The notes beneath the pieces are model-generated. The model ran no database searches, was not told where the DNA came from, and worked only from the letters and a program-made list of their open reading frames with translations. The position numbers and the translations under genes are program-made. A stretch of 64,000 nt of DNA from Actinoplanes sp. SE50/110 (GTDB taxonomy: Bacteria > Actinomycetota > Actinomycetes > Mycobacteriales > Micromonosporaceae). The stretch's first letter is position 1. Each line of letters begins with the position of its first letter. Location: positions 5,799,001 to 5,863,000 of the forward strand of contig NZ_LT827010.1 of NCBI RefSeq assembly GCF_900119315.1, written 5' to 3'. Of this stretch, positions 16,914 through 25,823 are shown piece by piece.

Positions 16914-17337
16914 GGTCGTTCTCCTCCTCTAAGGCGCAGCCGGTGTTCGGCGGCGTCGAGGGTATTGCTCGGCTGTCCGGCCCCCGCTCTTGAGCAGGGT
17001 TCCTCGATGGCAACGCACGGCAACCGAGGCACACCCGAGCGCTCGCGCTGAGCGCGGCGGGGTGCGCCCGGCGTACCGGCAAGGATCCTGCGGGCCGGCG
17101 CCGATCCATCGCTGCGGGTGAGCCGCGACCGGCGCCTGTTGCGCGAAGGTGAACTTGTCGTGTTTTCCAGCGGCGCGCGGCCCCATATGGATGCGGAACC
17201 ATGGGGGGACTCCGGTAGGTTTACGGCACCGGCGATCGGCCGTTTAACAACCTCCACTCCGGAGAAGTCATAGGACGGCCGCGGTGGTTTTTCCGGTCGC
17301 CGGGTCCTACTGAGCCCCTCTGACTACGGTGGAGATC
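16914..17337. other. Divergent intergenic region before the glgE operon
   Basis: About 420 bp between the leftward unknown gene and glgE. No gene is seen. It should carry both promoters. A short TAGGAC/GTCCTA inverted repeat (17271-17276 with 17304-17309) flanks a T-rich stretch about 30 bp before glgE and could be an operator. GGTGGAG just before 17338 is glgE's ribosome binding site. Confidence 0.5.
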
Positions 17338-19302
17338 ATGACCGGTCGCTTCCCCATCGAAGACGTGACGCCGGCTGTGTCCGGTGGCCGCTACCCCGCG
17401 AAGGCGGTGGTCGGTGAACTGGTACCGGTTTCCGCGGTGTCCTATCGCGAAGGTCACCACGCGCTGGGTGTGAATGTGGTATGGCGCGGCCCGGACGGCC
17501 AGCCGCAGGCGTTCACCCGGATGACACCCGGCACGCCGGGCCTGGACCAGTGGCACGCCGCGATCCGCCCCGACCAGGTCGGGCGGTGGACGTTCACGAT
17601 CGAGGCGTTCGACGACCCGTACCGGACGTGGCGCGACGCCGTGGTGAAGAAGATCGGCGCCGGGCAGGGGGCCGAGGACCTGGCCAACGACCTGGCCGAG
17701 GGCGCCGACATCCTGGATCTGGCCACCAAGATCGTGCCGGCCGAGCACGAGGAGCGGGTCCGGGCCGCGTCCGCCGCGCTGCGTGACGAGCAGCGGTCGC
17801 TGTTCTCCCGGGTCACCCCGGGGCTCGACCTGGAGGAGCTGCTCTGGCACAACCCGGTGCGGCACCTGGTGACCACGACCCGGTCGTTCGCCATCTGGGT
17901 GGATCGCCAGCGGGCGCTGTACTCGGCGTGGTACGAGTTCTTCCCGCGCTCGGAGGGAGCCGAGATCGGGCCGGACGCGACGCCCATCAGGCACGGCACC
18001 TTCCGGACGGCCGCGCTGCGGCTCCCGGCCATCGCCGAGATGGGCTTCAACGTCGTGTACCTGCCGCCGATCCACCCGATCGGCAGGATCAACCGCAAGG
18101 GGCGGAACAACACGCTGGTCGCCCGTCCGGTCGACGTCGGCTCGCCGTGGGCGATCGGGTCCGAGGAGGGTGGGCACGACGCGATCCACCCCGAGCTCGG
18201 CACGCTGGAGGACTTCATCGCCTTCCGGGAGAGGGCCGAGGAGCTGGGCATGGAGGTCGCGCTCGACCTGGCCCTGCAGGCGGCTCCGGACCACCCCTGG
18301 GTGTCCGAGCACCCGGAGTTCTTCACCACCAAGGCGGACGGCACCATCGCGTACGCCGAGAATCCCCCCAAGAAGTACCAGGACATCTACCCGATCAACT
18401 GGGACAACGACTACCGCACGCTGCGCGATGAGGTCTACCGCGTGGTGATGCACTGGGTGAACGCCGGCGTGCGGATCTTCCGGGTCGACAACCCGCACAC
18501 CAAGGCGGTCAACTTCTGGCAGTGGCTGATCCCCAAGGTCAAGGAGTCGCACCCGGACGTGCTGTTCCTGGCCGAGGCGTTCACCCGGCCGGCGATGATG
18601 AACGGGCTCGGCAAGATCGGCTTCACCCAGTCGTACACGTACTTCACCTGGCGCACCACCGCGCAGGAGATGCGCGAGTACATGGAGCAGCTGCTCACCT
18701 CGATCGACTGGATGCGGCCCAACTTCTGGCCCAACACGCCGGACATCCTGCACGAGTCGCTGCAGCACGGCGGTCCGCCGATGTTCAAGATCCGCGCGGT
18801 GCTGGCGTCGATGCTCACGCCGTCCTGGGGCATGTACTCCGGGTACGAGCTGTTCGAGCACGTGCCCCGGCCCGGCTCGGAGGAGTACATCGACAACGAG
18901 AAGTTCGAGCTGAAGCCGCGCGACTACGCCGCGGCCGAGCGGGCCGGCCGGTCCCTCGCCCCCTACCTGACCAAGCTGAACCGGATCCGCGAGCAGAACC
19001 CCGCCCTGCACTGGCTCCGCAATCTGCGCTTCCACGAGATCGACAACGGCGCGCTGCTGTGCTTCTCCAAGCGCGACGCCGACACCGGCAACACCGTGCT
19101 GGTGATCGTCTCGTTCGACTCTGCCAACGTGCAGTGGGGCAACACCACTCTCGACATGCCGGCCCTCGGGAAGGACTGGCACGAGAAGTTCACTGTGGTC
19201 GATCAGATCAGCGGTGCGACGTACGAGTGGGGGCAGTACAACGCGGTCCGGATCGACCCCTATGTCGAGCCGGCGCACATTTTCGTGGTGCAGGCGGGGT
19301 AA
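17338..19302 (+). CDS. glgE: GlgE: alpha-1,4-glucan:maltose-1-phosphate maltosyltransferase
   Basis: GlgE extends alpha-1,4-glucan with maltose units from maltose-1-phosphate, releasing phosphate. This GH13_3 enzyme of 654 aa matches family length. An N-terminal Ig-like domain (FPIEDVTPAVSGGRYPAKAVVGELV) is followed by the barrel. Catalytic residues fit the family: nucleophile D384 in FRVDNPHTKA, acid/base E413 in FLAEAFTRP and the third Asp D469 in NTPDIL; Streptomyces GlgE uses D394 and E423. The start is the ATG with GGTGGAG upstream; a GTG 9 bp earlier is less likely. It heads a four-gene operon with treS, mak and glgB, separated from treS by 10 bp. Confidence 0.97.
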   Translation: MTGRFPIEDVTPAVSGGRYPAKAVVGELVPVSAVSYREGHHALGVNVVWRGPDGQPQAFTRMTPGTPGLDQWHAAIRPDQVGRWTFTIEAFDDPYRTWRDAVVKKIGAGQGAEDLANDLAEGADILDLATKIVPAEHEERVRAASAALRDEQRSLFSRVTPGLDLEELLWHNPVRHLVTTTRSFAIWVDRQRALYSAWYEFFPRSEGAEIGPDATPIRHGTFRTAALRLPAIAEMGFNVVYLPPIHPIGRINRKGRNNTLVARPVDVGSPWAIGSEEGGHDAIHPELGTLEDFIAFRERAEELGMEVALDLALQAAPDHPWVSEHPEFFTTKADGTIAYAENPPKKYQDIYPINWDNDYRTLRDEVYRVVMHWVNAGVRIFRVDNPHTKAVNFWQWLIPKVKESHPDVLFLAEAFTRPAMMNGLGKIGFTQSYTYFTWRTTAQEMREYMEQLLTSIDWMRPNFWPNTPDILHESLQHGGPPMFKIRAVLASMLTPSWGMYSGYELFEHVPRPGSEEYIDNEKFELKPRDYAAAERAGRSLAPYLTKLNRIREQNPALHWLRNLRFHEIDNGALLCFSKRDADTGNTVLVIVSFDSANVQWGNTTLDMPALGKDWHEKFTVVDQISGATYEWGQYNAVRIDPYVEPAHIFVVQAG

Positions 19303-19312
19303 GGGGACACCG

Positions 19313-21070
19313 ATGGACTTGACGAGCGAGCATGATCCGGCAGAGGGAAGTCACACCGAGGACGGGATGGTCGAGCACCCGTCCGCGGACGACTTCGGCC
19401 ATGCCCGGGCGCTCCCGGCCGACCGCACGTGGTTTCAACGCGCGGTCTTCTACGAGGTGCTGGTCCGGGCGTTCTACGACTCGGGCTCGGACGGCGGCGG
19501 CGACCTGCGCGGCCTGATCGAGCGCCTGGACTACCTGCAGTGGCTCGGCGTGGACTGCCTCTGGCTGCCCCCGTTCTACGACTCGCCGCTGCGCGACGGC
19601 GGGTACGACATCCGCGACTTCTACAAGGTGCTGCCCGAGTTCGGCACGGTCGACGACTTCGTGGCGCTGCTCGACGCGGCGCACAAGCGCGGCATCCGGG
19701 TGATCACCGACCTGGTCATGAACCACACGTCCGACTCGCACCCGTGGTTCCAGGCGTCCCGGCACGACCCGGACGGGCCGTACGGCGACTTCTACGTCTG
19801 GAACGACACCAGCGAGAAGTACAAGGACGCGCGGATCATCTTCGTCGACACCGAGGAGTCGAACTGGACGTTCGACCCGGTCCGGCGGCAGTTCTACTGG
19901 CACCGGTTCTTCTCCCACCAGCCGGACCTCAACTACGAGAACCCGGCCGTGCAGGAGGCCATGCTCGACGTGCTCCGGTTCTGGCTGGACCTGGGCATCG
20001 ACGGGTTCCGGCTGGACGCCGTGCCGTACCTGTTCGAGGAGGAGGGGACCAACTGCGAGAACCTGTCGCAGACCCACGCCTTCCTCAAGCACTGCCGCAA
20101 GGTGATCGACGACGAGTTCCCCGGCCGGGTGCTGCTGGCCGAGGCGAACCAGTGGCCGGCCGACGTGGTGGAGTACTTCGGCGACGCGAAGTCCGGTGGC
20201 GACGAGTGCCACATGGCGTTCCACTTCCCGCTGATGCCGCGGATCTTCATGGCGGTGCGCCGCGAGTCGCGCTTCCCGATCTCGGAGATCCTGGCGCAGA
20301 CCCCGGCCATCCCGGAGAACTGTCAGTGGGGCATCTTCCTGCGTAACCACGACGAGCTGACCCTCGAGATGGTCACCGACGAGGAACGCGACTACATGTA
20401 CGCGGAGTACGCCAAGGACCCGCGGATGAAGGCGAACGTCGGCATCCGGCGGCGGCTGGCCCCGCTGCTGGAGAACGACCGGAACCAGATCGAGCTGTTC
20501 ACCGCCCTACTGCTGTCGCTGCCCGGGTCGCCGGTGCTGTACTACGGCGACGAGATCGGGATGGGCGACAACATCTGGCTCGGCGACCGCGACGGCGTGC
20601 GCACCCCGATGCAGTGGACCCCGGACCGCAACGCCGGCTTCTCCACCGCCACCCCCGGCCGGCTCTACCTGCCGGTCAACCAGGACCCGGTGTACGGGTA
20701 CCAGGCGGTCAACGTGGAAGCTCAGCGCGACAGCGCCACCTCGCTGTTGAACTGGACCCGGACCATGCTGGCGGTGCGCCGCCGGCACGAGGCGTTCGCC
20801 GTCGGCACGTTCCGGGAGCTGGGCGGCTCGAACCCCTCGGTGCTGGCGTTCCTGCGCGAGTTCGGCGACGACGTGGTGCTGTGCGTCAACAACCTGTCCC
20901 GGTTCCCGCAGCCGATCGAGCTGAACCTGCAGCACTGGAACGGGTACACCCCGGTGGAGCTGACCGGCCACGTGAACTTCCCGCGGATCGGGCAGCTGCC
21001 GTACCTCCTGACCCTTCCGGGCCACGGCTTCTACTGGTTCCAGTTGTGCGGGTCGGAGGAGAAGCAATGA
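19313..21070 (+). CDS. treS: Trehalose synthase TreS (GH13_16)
   Basis: TreS interconverts trehalose and maltose. The 585-aa enzyme keeps the GH13 active site: RNFYKVL-type loop (GGYDIRDFYKVLPEFG), MNHTSDSHPWF, nucleophile D235 in GFRLDAVPYL, acid/base E277 in LLAEANQWP and D347 in RNHDELTLE, close to D238/E280/D350 of mycobacterial TreS. A short acidic N-terminal extension precedes the conserved ADRTWFQRAVFYEVLVRAF start of the barrel. GGGGACACC precedes the ATG. mak overlaps its stop codon, so TreS and Mak are separate chains that are translationally coupled, unlike the fused forms in some bacteria. Confidence 0.97.
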   Translation: MDLTSEHDPAEGSHTEDGMVEHPSADDFGHARALPADRTWFQRAVFYEVLVRAFYDSGSDGGGDLRGLIERLDYLQWLGVDCLWLPPFYDSPLRDGGYDIRDFYKVLPEFGTVDDFVALLDAAHKRGIRVITDLVMNHTSDSHPWFQASRHDPDGPYGDFYVWNDTSEKYKDARIIFVDTEESNWTFDPVRRQFYWHRFFSHQPDLNYENPAVQEAMLDVLRFWLDLGIDGFRLDAVPYLFEEEGTNCENLSQTHAFLKHCRKVIDDEFPGRVLLAEANQWPADVVEYFGDAKSGGDECHMAFHFPLMPRIFMAVRRESRFPISEILAQTPAIPENCQWGIFLRNHDELTLEMVTDEERDYMYAEYAKDPRMKANVGIRRRLAPLLENDRNQIELFTALLLSLPGSPVLYYGDEIGMGDNIWLGDRDGVRTPMQWTPDRNAGFSTATPGRLYLPVNQDPVYGYQAVNVEAQRDSATSLLNWTRTMLAVRRRHEAFAVGTFRELGGSNPSVLAFLREFGDDVVLCVNNLSRFPQPIELNLQHWNGYTPVELTGHVNFPRIGQLPYLLTLPGHGFYWFQLCGSEEKQ

Positions 21071-22380
21071 CGCTGCCCTATACCGAGTGGTTGCCGAAAC
21101 AGCGCTGGTACGCGGGACGCAGCCGGGTGCTGGCCTCGCTCAAGGAGGCGTCCAGCACCCCGCTGGGCGAGGAACTGGAGCTGGTCCTGCTCGACGTGTC
21201 GTACACCGACGGCAGTTCCGAGCGGTACCAGGTGCTCATCGCCCGCGGCGCCGAGCTGCTGCCGGAGTACAGCGCGGTGGCCACCATCGGCACCGACGAG
21301 CAGGGCCGGGTGGCGTACGACGCGCTCTACTCCCCGGACGCCGCGCGCTACCTGCTGGGGCTGGTCGACCGCTCCGAACCGGTCGCCGACCTGACCTTCG
21401 AGAAGGAGCCCGGGGTCGAGCTGCCGCTGGACAAGTGGCCCCGGGTGTTCGACGCCGAGCAGAGCAACACCAGCGTGATCTTCGAGCAGGACGCGATCCT
21501 CAAGGTGTTCCGCCGGGTCACCTGCGGGATCAACCCGGACATCGAGCTGAACCGGGTGCTCGGCCGGGCGGAGAACCCGCACGTCGCGCGCCTGCTGGGG
21601 TCGTTCGAGACGACCGACGACGCGGGGCAGTGCTCGCTCGGGATGGTCACCGCGTACGCCGCCAATTCCGCCGAGGGCTGGGCGATGGCGACCGCGTCGG
21701 CCCGTGACCTGTTCGCCGACGCCGAGATGGCCGCCGACGAGGTGGGCGGCGACTTCCAGGGCGAGTCGTACCGGCTCGGCGAGGCGGTCGCCTCGGTCCA
21801 CCTGACCCTGGCCGAGCAGCTCGGCTCCGGGCCGTCGCCGTTCCCGGTGGACGCGGTGCTGGCCCGGCTGCGGACCGCCGCCAACGCGGTCCCCGAGCTG
21901 CAGCAGTACGTGCCGGCGATCACCGCGAAGTTCGAGGCACTCACCGGGCATCAGGTGACCGTCCAGCGGGTACACGGCGACCTGCACCTGGGCCAGGTGC
22001 TGCGGACCCCGGAGGCGTGGCTGCTGATCGACTTCGAGGGCGAGCCCGGTCAGCCGCTGGACGAACGCCGGCTGCCCGACTCCCCGCTGCGGGACGTGGC
22101 CGGGGTGCTGCGCTCCTACGAGTACGCGGCCTACCAGCTGCTGGTCGACCAGGAGGACGACGAGCACCTGGCGGCCCGCGCCCGCGAGTGGGTGGACCGC
22201 AACCGGGCGGCGTTCTGCGACGGGTACGCGCACGCCGCCGGGCTCGACCCGCGGGCCGAGGGCGCACTGCTCGCGGCCTACGAGTTGGACAAGGCGGTCT
22301 ACGAGGCCGCATACGAGGCACGGCACCGCCCCGGATGGCTGCGGATCCCCCTCCGCTCCATCGCCCGGCTGGCCGGCTGA
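21067..22380 (+). CDS. mak: Maltokinase Mak
   Basis: Mak phosphorylates maltose to maltose-1-phosphate with ATP, making the GlgE donor. The 437-aa chain has an N-terminal cap with WLPKQRWYAG, a Lys-bearing strand (DAILKVFRRV), and an aminoglycoside-phosphotransferase-like C-lobe with HGDLHLGQVL (catalytic D305) and LLIDFEGEPGQPL. The ATG overlaps the treS stop (ATGA), and the Shine-Dalgarno GGAGGAGAA lies inside treS. It sits between treS and glgB, as expected for the pathway. Confidence 0.95.
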   Translation: MTLPYTEWLPKQRWYAGRSRVLASLKEASSTPLGEELELVLLDVSYTDGSSERYQVLIARGAELLPEYSAVATIGTDEQGRVAYDALYSPDAARYLLGLVDRSEPVADLTFEKEPGVELPLDKWPRVFDAEQSNTSVIFEQDAILKVFRRVTCGINPDIELNRVLGRAENPHVARLLGSFETTDDAGQCSLGMVTAYAANSAEGWAMATASARDLFADAEMAADEVGGDFQGESYRLGEAVASVHLTLAEQLGSGPSPFPVDAVLARLRTAANAVPELQQYVPAITAKFEALTGHQVTVQRVHGDLHLGQVLRTPEAWLLIDFEGEPGQPLDERRLPDSPLRDVAGVLRSYEYAAYQLLVDQEDDEHLAARAREWVDRNRAAFCDGYAHAAGLDPRAEGALLAAYELDKAVYEAAYEARHRPGWLRIPLRSIARLAG

Positions 22381-22406
22381 CCACGGATTTCGAAGAGGAA
22401 GCGAAG

Positions 22407-24557
22407 ATGATCGGGCACACCACCTCTCGCCTGGCCGCCGACGAGCGCGCCATGAACGCCGTGATCGCCGGCGACACACACGACCCGCACGCCGTCCTCG
22501 GCGCGCACCCGGCCGGCGGGCACACCGTCGTGCGGACCCTGCGCAAGGGTGCGACGAACGTCGCGGTGCTGCACGACGACCAGCGGTACGAGACGACCCT
22601 GGTCCACCCGGACGGGATCTTCGCGGCCGAACTGCCGGGCACCGTCACCGACTACCGGCTCGACATCGACGGGACGCAGTGCGACGACCCGTACCGGCAC
22701 CTGCCCACCCTGGGCGAACTCGACCTGCACCTGATCGGTGAGGGTCGGCACGAGAAGCTGTGGCGGGTGCTCGGCGCGCAGCCGCGCGGCGCCGGCGTCG
22801 CCTTCGCGGTGTGGGCGCCCGGCGCACGCGGTGTCCAGGTGATCGGCGACTTCGCCGGCTGGGGGCCGTTCGACGGGTGGCCGATGCGGTCGCTGGGCTC
22901 CAGCGGGGTGTGGGAGCTGTACGTGCCGAACGCGCACATCGGCACCAAGTACAAGTACAAGATCCTCGGACGGGACGGGGTGTGGCGCGAGCACGCCGAC
23001 CCGCTCGCGCAGCACACCGAGGTGCCTCCGGCGACCGCCTCGGTGGTGTTCCAGTCGTCGTACGAGTGGCACGACGAGTCGTGGATGCGCTCCCGGGCGT
23101 CGAAGGCCTGGCATCAGGAGCCGATCAGCTGCTACGAGGTGCACCTGGGCTCGTGGCGGCCCGGGCTCACCTATCTCGAGCTCGCCGATCAGCTCGTCGA
23201 CTACGTCGTCGAGACGGGCTTCACGCACGTCGAGCTGATGCCGGTGATGGAGCACCCGTTCGGCGGCTCCTGGGGCTACCAGGTGACCGGATATTTCGCG
23301 CCCACCTCCCGGTTCGGCAATCCCGACGAATTCCGGCATCTGGTCGACAAGCTGCACCAGGCCGGGATCGGCGTGATCCTGGACTGGGTACCGGCGCACT
23401 TCCCGAAGGACGAATGGGCGCTGGCCCGCTTCGACGGCACCCCGCTGTACGAGCACGGCGACTGGCGGCGCGGCGAACACCCCGACTGGGGTACGTACGT
23501 CTTCGACTTCGGCCGCAAGGAGGTCCGCAACTTCCTGGTCGCCAACGCTCTGTACTGGTGCGAGGAGTTCCACGCCGACGGCCTGCGGGTCGACGCGGTC
23601 GCCTCGATGCTCTACCTCGACTACTCGCGCAAGGACGGCGAGTGGACCCCCAACCAGTACGGTGGCCGGGAGAACCTGGACGCGATCAGCTTCCTGCAGG
23701 AGATGAACGCGACCGTCTACAAGCACCACCCCGGCGTGATGACGATCGCCGAGGAGTCCACCGCGTGGCCCGGGGTCACCCGCCCCACCCACCTCGGCGG
23801 CCTCGGCTTCGGCTTCAAGTGGAACATGGGCTGGATGAACGACACCCTCGCCTACATGACGAAGGAGCCGATCCACCGGCAGTGGCACCACCACCAGATG
23901 ACCTTCGCCACCGTGTACGCCTGGAGCGAGAACTACATCCTGCCGATCAGCCATGACGAGGTGGTGCACGGCAAGGGCTCACTCACCGGCAAGATGCCCG
24001 GCGACCTGTGGCAGAAGCTCGCCAACACCCGGGCCCTGCTCGGCTTCATGTGGGCCTTCACCGGCAAGCAGTTGCTGTTCATGGGCGCCGAGATGGGTGA
24101 CCTGCGGGAGTGGAGCGAGGAACGCGGCCTGGACTGGGGACTGCTCGACGACCCGCAGTTCGGCGGCGTCAAAGGCCTGATCACCGACCTGAACCGGGTC
24201 TACCGGGAGACTCCCGCGGTCTGGACCCAGGACACCTCGGCGTCCGGCTTCCGCTGGATCACCAGCGACGACTCGCAGCACAACACGTTCTCGTTCCTCC
24301 GCTTCGCCCCGAACGGCGACCCGATGGCGTGCATCGTCAACTTCGCCGCCGTCCCGCACGAGAACTACCGCATCGGACTGCCCCGGGCCGGGCGCTGGAC
24401 CGAGGCGATCAACACCGACAGCGAGCTGTACGGCGGCTCGGGCGTCGGCAACATGGGCGCGGTCGAGGCCGAGGACATCCCGTGGCACGGTTTCGACCAC
24501 TCGGCCGCCCTGCGGGTGCCGCCACTGGGCGCCCTCTGGCTCAAGCTCGACCACTGA
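22407..24557 (+). CDS. glgB: 1,4-alpha-glucan branching enzyme GlgB
   Basis: GlgB adds alpha-1,6 branches to the linear glucan made by GlgE. At 716 aa it fits the family. An N1 domain (THDPHAVLGAHP) and CBM48 (GVAFAVWAPGARGVQVIGDFAGWGP) precede the GH13 barrel (SCYEVHLGSWRP, HVELMPVMEHPFGGSWGYQVTGYFAPTSRFG). Catalytic residues are D396 in GLRVDAVASM, E449 in TIAEESTAWP and D517 in ISHDEVVHGKGSL. GAGGAAG precedes the ATG. It is the last gene of the operon and is followed by a terminator hairpin at 24562-24592. Confidence 0.97.
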   Translation: MIGHTTSRLAADERAMNAVIAGDTHDPHAVLGAHPAGGHTVVRTLRKGATNVAVLHDDQRYETTLVHPDGIFAAELPGTVTDYRLDIDGTQCDDPYRHLPTLGELDLHLIGEGRHEKLWRVLGAQPRGAGVAFAVWAPGARGVQVIGDFAGWGPFDGWPMRSLGSSGVWELYVPNAHIGTKYKYKILGRDGVWREHADPLAQHTEVPPATASVVFQSSYEWHDESWMRSRASKAWHQEPISCYEVHLGSWRPGLTYLELADQLVDYVVETGFTHVELMPVMEHPFGGSWGYQVTGYFAPTSRFGNPDEFRHLVDKLHQAGIGVILDWVPAHFPKDEWALARFDGTPLYEHGDWRRGEHPDWGTYVFDFGRKEVRNFLVANALYWCEEFHADGLRVDAVASMLYLDYSRKDGEWTPNQYGGRENLDAISFLQEMNATVYKHHPGVMTIAEESTAWPGVTRPTHLGGLGFGFKWNMGWMNDTLAYMTKEPIHRQWHHHQMTFATVYAWSENYILPISHDEVVHGKGSLTGKMPGDLWQKLANTRALLGFMWAFTGKQLLFMGAEMGDLREWSEERGLDWGLLDDPQFGGVKGLITDLNRVYRETPAVWTQDTSASGFRWITSDDSQHNTFSFLRFAPNGDPMACIVNFAAVPHENYRIGLPRAGRWTEAINTDSELYGGSGVGNMGAVEAEDIPWHGFDHSAALRVPPLGALWLKLDH

Positions 24558-24561
24558 CCTC

Positions 24562-24592
24562 GGTGAGGGGCGGGCCCGGCCCGTCCCTCACC
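24562..24592. terminator. Terminator after glgB
   Basis: A 13-bp stem (24562-24574 with 24580-24592, one G-T pair) has a CCCGG loop, 5 nt after glgB's stop. It also lies downstream of the convergent gene ending at 24607, so it may act in both directions. Confidence 0.8.
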
Positions 24593-24606
24593 AGGAGCAC
24601 GTGGAT

Positions 24607-25059
24607 CTACTCCCGGCGCCGGAAGCCGCGCTCCGCCAGGACGTCCTCCAGGGAGTCGTCCGGATAGGCCCCCGCGGCGACGCCGGCCAGAGCCTCCCGG
24701 TCCGGCCACTCGTCGTCGTCCCACGCCCGGAAGGTGCGCCCGGCCAGCCGCTGGATCGCCGGGAGCGTCGCCAGCGCGTCCGGGGCGGCGGCGACCCGCT
24801 CGAACGCCGCCCGGCCCTGCCCGATCAGCCAGCACTGGAAATACCGGAAACTGTCGCCGGAACAGTGCCCGTCGTAGACGACGTAGGCGGCGGCCCAGGT
24901 GGCGGCGTTGTCGATCCGGTCACGGCACTCCTGCAGCAGGATCTCGAAATCCTCGATGTGCACCCGGGCCAGCTTGCGCAGCGTGCCGGTGAGCCAGGCG
25001 TCGCGGTCGGGCTCGGGGGCGCTGCGCTCGATCAGGCGCCAGAAGCCGTCGATGTCCAT
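24607..25059 (-). CDS. DUF4240 domain protein
   Basis: This 150-aa soluble protein opens with MDIDGFWRLIERS, the usual start of DUF4240 proteins. The rest is helical: LARVHIEDFEILLQECRDRIDNAATWAAAYVV, SGDSFRYFQCWLIGQGRAAFERVAAAPDAL and a C-terminal ALAGVAAGAYPDDSL. Some DUF4240 relatives occur in polymorphic toxin and contact-inhibition loci, but no toxin lies here. I start it at MDID, 13 bp after the GNAT stop; an upstream start 30 bp earlier overlaps GNAT and is less conserved in type. Function unknown; probably co-transcribed with the GNAT gene. Confidence 0.8.
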   Translation of the reverse strand: MDIDGFWRLIERSAPEPDRDAWLTGTLRKLARVHIEDFEILLQECRDRIDNAATWAAAYVVYDGHCSGDSFRYFQCWLIGQGRAAFERVAAAPDALATLPAIQRLAGRTFRAWDDDEWPDREALAGVAAGAYPDDSLEDVLAERGFRRRE

Positions 25060-25072
25060 GGCGGCGATCCGA

Positions 25073-25627
25073 TCACAGGGGTACGACACTCTCCCGGGCC
25101 AGCCACTCCGGGGCGAGGATCCCGTACAGCAGGTCGTCGGTCCATTCGCCCTTGATGAAGGTCTGCTGCCGCAGCAGGCCCTCGCGGGTGAAGCCGAGAC
25201 GTTCCATCAGGGCGGCCGAGGCGACGTTGCGGGCGTCGCACTCCCCCATCACCCGGTGCAGGCCCTGCAGGCGGAACAGCCGGTCCAGGACGGCGCTGAC
25301 CGCCTCGGTGGCATACCCCATCTTCTGGTACGCGGTGGCCAGCGTGAAGCCGATCTCCGCCTGCCGCAGGTTGTCGTGCAGGCGGACCGCGACGTCGCCG
25401 ATCAGCACCCGCTCCGAGGTGTGCTCGATCGCGTACTGGAACCAGCCGGGCTGGTCGGGGGAGCTGGCCGCGAAGTTGCGGACCGCCACATCGGCCTTGT
25501 TCAGCGGGAACGGGGCGTCCCACGACTGATACCGCGCCACGTCCGGGTCCGACCGGTACTCCGCGAACGCCGCCGCGTCCGCCGCCCGGAACCTCCGCAG
25601 GATCAACCGCTCCGTCGCCAACAGCAT
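25073..25627 (-). CDS. GNAT-family N-acetyltransferase (RimJ/RimL-like)
   Basis: This 184-aa acetyltransferase has the RimJ/RimL-like start TERLILRRFRAADAAAFAEY, IGDVAVRLHDNLRQAEIGFTLA (beta-4), the acetyl-CoA loop YQKMGYATEAVSAVLDRLF, CDARNVASAALMERLGFTREG and a C-terminal GEWTDDLLYGIL. These point to acetylation of an amino group on a protein N-terminus or small molecule. The ATG has no Shine-Dalgarno, but TATCCT lies exactly 7 nt upstream, which suits a leaderless transcript. The DUF4240 gene follows by 13 bp. Confidence 0.9.
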   Translation of the reverse strand: MLLATERLILRRFRAADAAAFAEYRSDPDVARYQSWDAPFPLNKADVAVRNFAASSPDQPGWFQYAIEHTSERVLIGDVAVRLHDNLRQAEIGFTLATAYQKMGYATEAVSAVLDRLFRLQGLHRVMGECDARNVASAALMERLGFTREGLLRQQTFIKGEWTDDLLYGILAPEWLARESVVPL

Positions 25628-25634
25628 CCGCAGA

Positions 25635-25640
25635 AGGATA
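25635..25640 (-). promoter_or_regulatory. Leaderless-type -10 for the GNAT gene
   Basis: TATCCT on the minus strand lies 7 nt before the ATG at 25627. No Shine-Dalgarno is present, so the transcription start may coincide with the ATG. Confidence 0.5.
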
Positions 25641-25823
25641 CCGTCGGCGCCGTCGGTTCCGCGAAGCCGGCAGGGGTTGCGGAGGGTGCGGATGCGTGCC
25701 GGACCGGACGGGCGACGGGCCGGGCAGCGCGCCGCCGCCCGGGGCCGTGGGGAGCTTCGAGCGGTCCCGCGCCCCGCACCCGAAGGCGCGGAGCGGGAGC
25801 CGCGCGAGGCGCGCCGCGGCGTC

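Noticed and set aside
25060..25089. Upstream start of the DUF4240 protein (MSYPCDRIAA)
   Set aside because: It overlaps the GNAT stop region; MDIDGFW is the usual family start.
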